The notes below the pieces were generated by a model. The model was not told the origin of the DNA and did no database searches. It saw only the letters and a list, made by a program, of their open reading frames with translations. A DNA stretch of 64,000 bases from Celoporthe dispersa. Taxonomy: Eukaryota > Ascomycota > Sordariomycetes > Diaporthales > Cryphonectriaceae. The stretch's first letter is position 1; every line of letters starts with the position of its first letter. The DNA lies in contig WAID01000003.1 in NCBI GenBank assembly GCA_016584495.1, positions 3,596,001 through 3,660,000 on the forward strand, read 5' to 3'. This document shows positions 58,478 through 64,000 of the stretch, one piece after another. The position numbers and the translations under genes were made by a program.

Positions 58478-59270
58478 GTGAAAATGGCTTCTATCGATAA
58501 GATTGCTATTCCGAAGCTTAAGAGAACAGATAATTATATTATTTGGTCCCTTAGAACGGAAGCAGCTTTAACCGAAAAGGGTTATATTAATGCCGTTAAA
58601 CCTCTTTCGGCGAATAACGAAATTAATAAAGAAATCAACCGAAAAGCTCTCGCTATAATCAAGCTATTATGCGAGGATAGCCCTTTATTGCATATAAGGG
58701 CAGAAAAAATGGCTAAAAATGCTTGGGAGAAATTAGAAAGTCTATATAATCCTAAAGGATTTACTATAGACTATCTTATTCTCTGTGAGTTTTTTAATAA
58801 TAGCCTTTCGAATTATTCTACTATCGAAGGCTATTTATCGAAAATTAAAAACTTATCGATAATCTTAAATCGAAAGATATATTGCTTCCTGAATAGATTA
58901 TTATTTTCTGGGTTTTATATAATCTAGATAATAGCTATGAAAGCTTTATATCTGGGGTTATTCAGGCATTGAGAAAAGATCCAAAAGCATATAATATGGA
59001 ATCTCTTTTTTCCTCTATTATTGACGAATCAAGAGGAAAAGAAAAGAAAGAGAATATTTTATTTGCTTTGGATAAAAAGAAAAAATTCGAAAAGATTTAC
59101 TTTTTCGAATAAAAAAGGCGTAAAAAAGCTTTATAAAAGGCAAAGAGAATATTTTGCAATTATTGCAAATTATCAGGGCATATAGCAGATAAATGCTATT
59201 TTCTGCATTCTAAGCTAGCTTCAAAAGGCTGGAATAATCCTGATAAACAAATAAATCGCGATAATCCAAG
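58478..59270 (+). pseudogene. Copia gag with CCHC zinc knuckle
   Basis: Starts MKMASIDKIAIPKLKRTDNY followed by IIWSLRTEAALTEKGY, the standard copia gag opening. AWEKLESLYNPKGF and EGYLSKIKNLSIILN follow. A frame change near 58,860 and a TAG (expected Gln) interrupt LLPEWIIIFW. SFISGVIQALRKDPKAYNME and SLFSSIIDESRGKEKK then continue. Another frame change precedes the knuckle CNYCKLSGHIADKC (59,155-59,196; C-x2-C-x4-H-x4-C). Nucleocapsid and capsid function is by family; this copy cannot make a full product. Confidence 0.85.
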
Positions 59271-59274
59271 TCGA

Positions 59275-59928
59275 ATGGAAAGAAATAATCGAGAAGAGGC
59301 ATTAATTATCTCATATAACGATAAATCGACCGAAAATTACTCTGATTTAATCGATATATCGACTGACGACCCAATGAATTATGATATAAGCGAAAATAAC
59401 CTTGATAAGGTAAATAACTTTTATAACTCTAATAATAAAGCAGCAAAAGCTAATATTTCTTATAAAGATAATCTGAATATATTTACAAATATAGTCTTTA
59501 CTGAAAGGGATTATCAAAAGAGAAATATATATAAGCTTAATACTTTTATAGTTGATAGTGCTGCTAATATAAATATAGTATTTAATAAACGATTATTATT
59601 AAACTATCGTTATATAAATAAAATTGTGAACTGGGGTAATGCTTCTACTATAGAAGTAAAAGGAGAAGGTGATCTTATTATCGAATTCAATAAACATTTC
59701 TTTATTAAAAACGTTTATTATATTCCTGAATTAGGAGTTAATTTATTATCTATTAATAAACTATTAACTAATTATAATATAAAATCAATATTCGATAATA
59801 ATATTATCGCTTTATATAAAGAAAATATGCTTATATCAAAAGGAAAATGCGAAAATGGGCTTTATACTATTCAAGCTCGCATTTTTACTCTGAAAAAAGC
59901 AATTTCTTTATTCAACTTCTTCAAATAA
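59275..59928 (+). pseudogene. Copia protease-region fragment of pol
   Basis: A 217-codon open frame. IVDSAANINIVFNK holds the retropepsin site as D-S-A instead of the usual D-S-G. VKGEGDLIIEF and FFIKNVYYIPELGVNLLSIN match the end of the protease domain and the start of the GAG-pre-integrase linker. The first 80 residues are Asn/Asp-rich linker. It ends at a TAA inside the linker. Confidence 0.8.
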
Positions 59929-59944
59929 TAATAGTAATATAATA

Positions 59945-60840
59945 AAGCAATAGCATATACGCTTAGGGCATATAGGGCTTTAAGCTTTAATAAAATTTCT
60001 TGAAAGCAATAATATTGCTTATATAATTGAAGATATAAAGGAATTTAATAAAGAAATATGTGAAATATGCCTGAAAGCAAAATCCATTGCTAAAATAAAT
60101 AAAAAATCAGAAAATAATCCGTTTTTATATAATATAAACGAACGGATATATTCTAATATAGGAAGGCCTATAAATCCAGCTACTTATAATAATTATAAGT
60201 ATTATATAACTTTTCTCGATAAAAAGAGCTGTTTTTCTCGAGATATATTTGCTTAAAAATAAAAGTGAAGCTTTAAAAGCCTTCAAAACATTTATAAATA
60301 AAGCAAATAATAACAATAATAATAAAAGAGTAAAAGAATTCTTTACTGATAACAGCCGTGAATATATAAATAATAATTTCGAGATATATTTAAAAGCAGC
60401 TGGAATAACGCATAATATAACTCCTCTATATATAAAAGAGCTTAATAGTTTAATAGAATGAATAAATCGTACTCTATTAAATAAGGTTTATGCTTTATTA
60501 TATATAGCAAATCTTCCTAAATACCTCTAGGGAGAAGCTTTATTGGCAGCTGTATATATATATAATAGAATGCTTTATAAAAGATTAAATTATATTACTC
60601 CTTATAAAGCTAAATATAAAATAAAGCTGAACATAAATAATATAAAAGCTTAAGGATTTATTATTTATTATAAAGATAATAGCTATCGAAATAAATTAAA
60701 TCCAAAAGCTATAAAATCAGCTTTTATTGGCTATAGAGAAAATAATAATAATTATAAAGTCTGGAATATAAGCAATAAAAGATCTATATAGACTAGGAAT
60801 TGCATTATAATTGAATATTAATATAATTTACTAAACGAAA
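59945..60840 (+). pseudogene. Copia integrase remnant
   Basis: HIRLGHIGL ... CEICLKAKS is the HHCC zinc-binding part before the core. The core reads RIYSNIGRPINPATY (first catalytic Asp position now Asn), KEFFTDNSREYINNNF (second Asp kept) and ELNSLIE (Glu kept). FIGYRENNNNYKVWN is the usual distal block. In-frame TAG/TGA codons stand at Gln, Trp and Arg positions. Confidence 0.8.
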
Positions 60841-61199
60841 AAGAAATAATATATAATAAAAATAATAAAGGAGAAGTATTATCTTTCGATATAATAAATA
60901 ATAATAATAAAGATATATCGAATATATTAGCTAATAATATTTCGAAATTTGAAATAATAATATCTTAATATAATAAAGACTATTATAAAGATTTCGAAAT
61001 AATAAATCTTTCTGAATTCGATAATAATTAAATTATCGAAAATAATATTAATAATAGCAATAATAATAGATCTTCTATAGATTCTATTACTTTAATTATT
61101 AAAAATACTATTCTATATACAGAATATAACTTTAGTCTATTTATTTTAGAAGAATTTATATTAACAATTTCGAATATATATAAGCTTAATACTATTAAA

Positions 61200-62770
61200 T
61201 AGGCTTTTAATAATTCTGAAGCTTCTGAATGGCTTTTAGCTATGAAAAAAGAAAATAAAATATTAAATAGCTGAAATACTTTCGATATAATAGACTTACT
61301 TTCTAGAAAAATCGCTATAAATAGTAGATAAATATATAAGAAAAAGCTTATAAATAATAATTATATAAATCCTAATTGGATTATAAATAAAGAAAAAACT
61401 TATTAATATAAAGTAAGATAGATAATTCAAAGCTTTAATCAAATATTAGATATAGATTATCTAGATACTTTTAGTACTATTTATTATTCAGAAACCTAAT
61501 ATATATTGCTTATAATTGCTATAAATAAAGGATATAATATAATGCAATATAATATGAAAAATGCATTTATTCATACTAATATTGATATAGAAATCTATAT
61601 GCAATTATTATCAGATTTATATAATAATAATATATATAAAAATAAGATAACTAAATTAAATAAAGCTTTATATAGCTTAAAATAAGCTCTATGCTTTTGG
61701 AATAAATATCTTTCGAATATTTTATATAAGTATGGTTTCGAGAAATATCTATACAATGAAGGCGTATATATAAATAAAAAGCTATTAATAATTATAATTT
61801 GCTATGTCGATAATATGCTTATAATAAGCGTAAATAATAATAATATAAATAATCTAGAAAAGGATTTATATAAAGATATTGAAATAGAAAAGATAGGGCT
61901 ATCCAAATCCTTTCTAAGAATCGATTTAAATATCGATTATAAAAAAAAGCAATTATATATGTATCAAATTGCTTATATAAAGAAGCTTCTTGATAAATTC
62001 AATATAAATATAAATAATTATAAGTCGGTTTTAATATCTAGAATCCCAGAGCAGAAGCTTAGTAAAAATAAATCAATAGCGAATAAAACTAATATAATAG
62101 AATTTCAAAAGCATATAAGGTTTTTATTATATCCTATTTTAAAGACTTGTCCAGATTTAGCTTTTAATATTATATATTGCTCAAGATTTATAAGTAATCC
62201 TAATAATAAGCATTTTAAAGCGCTAGACTATATCTGGAAATATTTATTGAAATTCCCCGATTTACGTATAATATATAATTGCAATATTATTGATTTTATA
62301 ATAAAAGGGTATTGCGATAGTGATTTCGCAAATGATATAAATAATAGAAAATCTATAATAAGCTATATATTCTCTTTATCAAATAATAATAATAAGAATA
62401 TAGCTAATAATAATATTATTAGCTGGAATTCTCAATTGCAAAAGACTATTGCAATTAGCTCTTGTGAAGCCGAATATATGGCTTTAAAAGAAGCTATTAA
62501 AGAGGCTATATATTTAAATAATCTATATAAATATTTTAATTCAGCTTTGAAATTAAAATATAATATAGAAATGCTTATTATATTAGTAGATAATATTAGT
62601 ATTATTAAATTAGCAGAAAACTCTGAATTTCATAAAAGAATTAAGCATATTGATATAATATATTATTATATATAGCAAGCAATAGCTAATAATAAAATAA
62701 GAATAATATATATTCTTATAAAAGAACAATTAGTCGATTTTCTTACGAAAAATCTGCTGAATCTCTAGTA
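61200..62770 (+). pseudogene. Copia reverse transcriptase and RNase H remnant
   Basis: AFNNSEASEWLLAMKKE opens the RT. NMKNAFIHTNIDIEIYMQ and KLNKALYSLK follow (QALYGLKQ equivalent, then TAA for Gln). CYVDNMLIISV holds the active site as Y-V-D-N instead of Y-V-D-D. The last 286 codons (61,815-62,675) are open and include CPDLAFNIIYCSRFISNP, CDSDFANDINNRKSIISY (RNase H Asp), SWNSQLQKTIAISSCEAEYM and FHKRIKHIDIIYYYI. The frame then hits a TAG and continues to VDFLTKNLL. It closely matches copy 1 at 39,590-40,290. Confidence 0.88.
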
Positions 62771-62940
62771 GAAATATCTTATAAAACCGGCTAATATATC
62801 AAATAATATAGAAAACTCGAGAATATATATAAATAATAATTTATATAATAAAAATGAGTATAAAGAAGCTATATAATAATAATAATAATTGCGCTTTATA
62901 TATTTCTATCTAGTTATAGAAATATATAGGAGATATGCTA

Positions 62941-63570
62941 GCAATATATAAATATAAAGACATGGCATTCGCATATAAGCTTTACGAGCAGCGAAAAAGA
63001 TTGATGAAATATATATATATTAAACCAGAACCTCGGGCGCCGTCGCACGAAAGGACGAATATTAAGGCAATAGGCAAGGGCTTATGCAATCCAAGCGTAC
63101 TGAATCGATCACAAGGACGACAACAAACGAAGGCTATACGTGCATAAGATCAGAGTGAAAAGCCTATCTTAGATTTATCTAGAAGGCTCAAATTGAGAAA
63201 AGAAGGGAAGATTGCTTATTATTTCTGTCTAAGCATAGAAAAAAAATGAATAAAGGCTATACTCTTATATCTGAACGATCTTAGGATCTATTTATATTTC
63301 ATATTCTAAAATCCATTCTACTAGCTATTATAATATTCTTTCTCTAGCAACTTTTAATTCAAAATTGCGATTATAATTATAATATGCTATATTTGTTCAG
63401 ATAATAAGGATTGAGAAAAGACTAAAATATAATTATAAAATAAAAAAAATCTATTGCAATTACTCTTTGAACTATTATCTATATAATAATTAGACTAATA
63501 TACTATACTTTCTTTTAGATTAATCTTTATTATTATTCAATAAATGCTTTACTATTATTCTTAGTATTAT
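62941..63570. other. Unassigned sequence between copia copy 2 and the 364-bp repeat
   Basis: A patch of more balanced composition (63,020-63,200) sits in AT-rich surroundings. The 70-codon frame at 62,935-63,147 has no recognisable domain. It could be the 3' untranslated part of the copia element or a fragment of another one. No LTR match to the copia terminal region was found here. Confidence 0.4.
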
Positions 63571-64000
63571 TGATGCACTGGACCACTATACTATGCAAAA
63601 GAGTATGCGTGCCTTGACTGGCAGAATAGTACGGCAAACACAGTTAAATAGGTGTGCATCAATTGCCGCCGCACAGAAGAGAAGCTTGCGTCCTCGCAAG
63701 GGCCTTGCGCTCTCAACTCGAAGGAAGGGTCCGATCGCAAGCTTTCTTCCTATTGGTCTCTCCAAGGACCTACGTCGGGTGGGGTCAGGGTTCCCAAGCC
63801 TGCCGCTACCACGTCTCGCCGGCGTATCCCTGTAGTCAAGGGGGTTCAACCCCGGGACCTCGAAAAGCTGAGTAGGCCAGGTTCGAACAGCGAACCTCCG
63901 CATTTCTTTGCACAGACCCATCGTAGCTACCAATTGATGCACTGGACCACTATACTATGCAAAAGAGTATGCGTGCCTTGACTGGCAGAATAGTACGGCA
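63571..64000. repeat. Direct repeat of 364-bp period, running off the window end
   Basis: Bases 63,571-63,636 recur identically at 63,935-64,000 (66 bases, limited only by the window edge), giving a 364-bp period. The unit has normal composition with no sign of RIP. On the minus strand it contains TAGTATAGTGG, which fits a tRNA A box, followed by GTTCGAACC, which fits a B box, with hairpins GGTTCG...CGAACC and GGGGTT...AACCCC. A tRNA-derived SINE or a tandem array is possible. Folding into a normal tRNA fails. Confidence 0.6.

Larger units (their letters stand above)
57416..62940 (+). mobile_element. Ty1/copia-type retrotransposon, copy 2
   Basis: A terminal region of about 686 bp (57,415-58,100) is shared with copy 1 and is presumably the 5' LTR with some leader. 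Then gag, zinc knuckle, protease, integrase, RT and RNase H follow in copia order (integrase before RT), all plus strand. It ends with a VDFLTKNLL-like segment at 62,765, the usual pol C-terminus. No second copy of the terminal region follows before 64,000, so the 3' LTR is missing or beyond recognition. Gag and protease are noticeably less mutated than RT. Confidence 0.85.
36030..63560. other. AT-rich heterochromatin-like block of RIP-affected retroelements
   Basis: Over about 27.5 kb, G and C are rare, TA-containing words dominate, and open frames over 150 codons are almost absent. Recognisable gag-pol peptides are peppered with TAA/TAG where Gln or Trp is expected. This is what cytosine-to-thymine RIP does to repeated DNA in Pezizomycotina (established process; its action here is inferred). 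Short patches with more normal composition remain at 38,020-38,330, 39,100-39,570, 49,080-49,290, 54,470-54,850, 57,600-58,900 and 63,020-63,200. Such blocks are commonly centromere-proximal, subtelomeric or gene-poor accessory regions. Confidence 0.9.

Noticed and set aside
63840..63960. A functional tRNA gene
   Set aside because: A- and B-box-like words are present, but the arms do not fold into a cloverleaf and no acceptor stem could be found.
63586..63981. Frames of 70-118 codons on both strands in the last 400 bases
   Set aside because: All overlap within a 364-bp repeat unit and none has a domain; better explained as repeat sequence.

Overview
The window looks like a piece of a filamentous ascomycete (Pezizomycotina) nuclear genome. 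The evidence is short GT-AG introns (about 50-110 bp) with CTAAC/CTGAC-like branch sites, a fungal gene set (Prp19, Cox4/subunit Vb type, Zn2Cys6 and bZIP regulators, an NACHT/STAND protein), and a long AT-rich block of retrotransposons full of TAA/TAG stops where Gln or Trp codons are expected. That last pattern is typical of repeat-induced point mutation (RIP). The species cannot be named from sequence alone.

Positions 1-36,000 form a gene-bearing compartment of normal base composition. In order: a DUF4604 protein (-); a MITE-like inverted-repeat element; an NACHT NTPase (+); an AKR7-type aldo-keto reductase (-); cytochrome c oxidase subunit 4 (-); a two-exon coiled-coil protein (-); a disordered two-exon protein (-); OHCU decarboxylase of the uric acid pathway (-), divergent from PRP19 (+); a RING protein with SUMO-interaction-like motifs (+); then three minus-strand genes in a row (TauD/TfdA-type dioxygenase, Kv-beta-like aldo-keto reductase, Zn2Cys6 regulator) that could form a small catabolic or detoxifying group. 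After these come a disordered basic protein (+), a bZIP factor (-) and a decayed coiled-coil gene at the compartment edge.

Positions of about 36,000-63,500 are extremely AT-rich, with nested LTR elements and almost no intact reading frame. I resolve two Ty1/copia-type copies (one internally deleted, one with recognisable gag, protease, integrase, RT and RNase H but no visible 3' LTR), three Ty3/gypsy-type bodies (two of them an inverted pair of the same family), and a dispersed repeat of about 540 bp in at least eight copies, two of them much less mutated. A 23-bp tandem repeat lies at 38.15 kb. From about 63,570 the composition returns to normal in a 364-bp direct repeat that runs off the window end.

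Three genes in the normal compartment (NACHT, RING, AKR) are intact except for single-base frame breaks, one of them in a C7 run. This suggests uncorrected assembly indels at least as much as real pseudogenes. All exon models come from splice motifs, phase agreement and remembered family conservation; no search or alignment was run.
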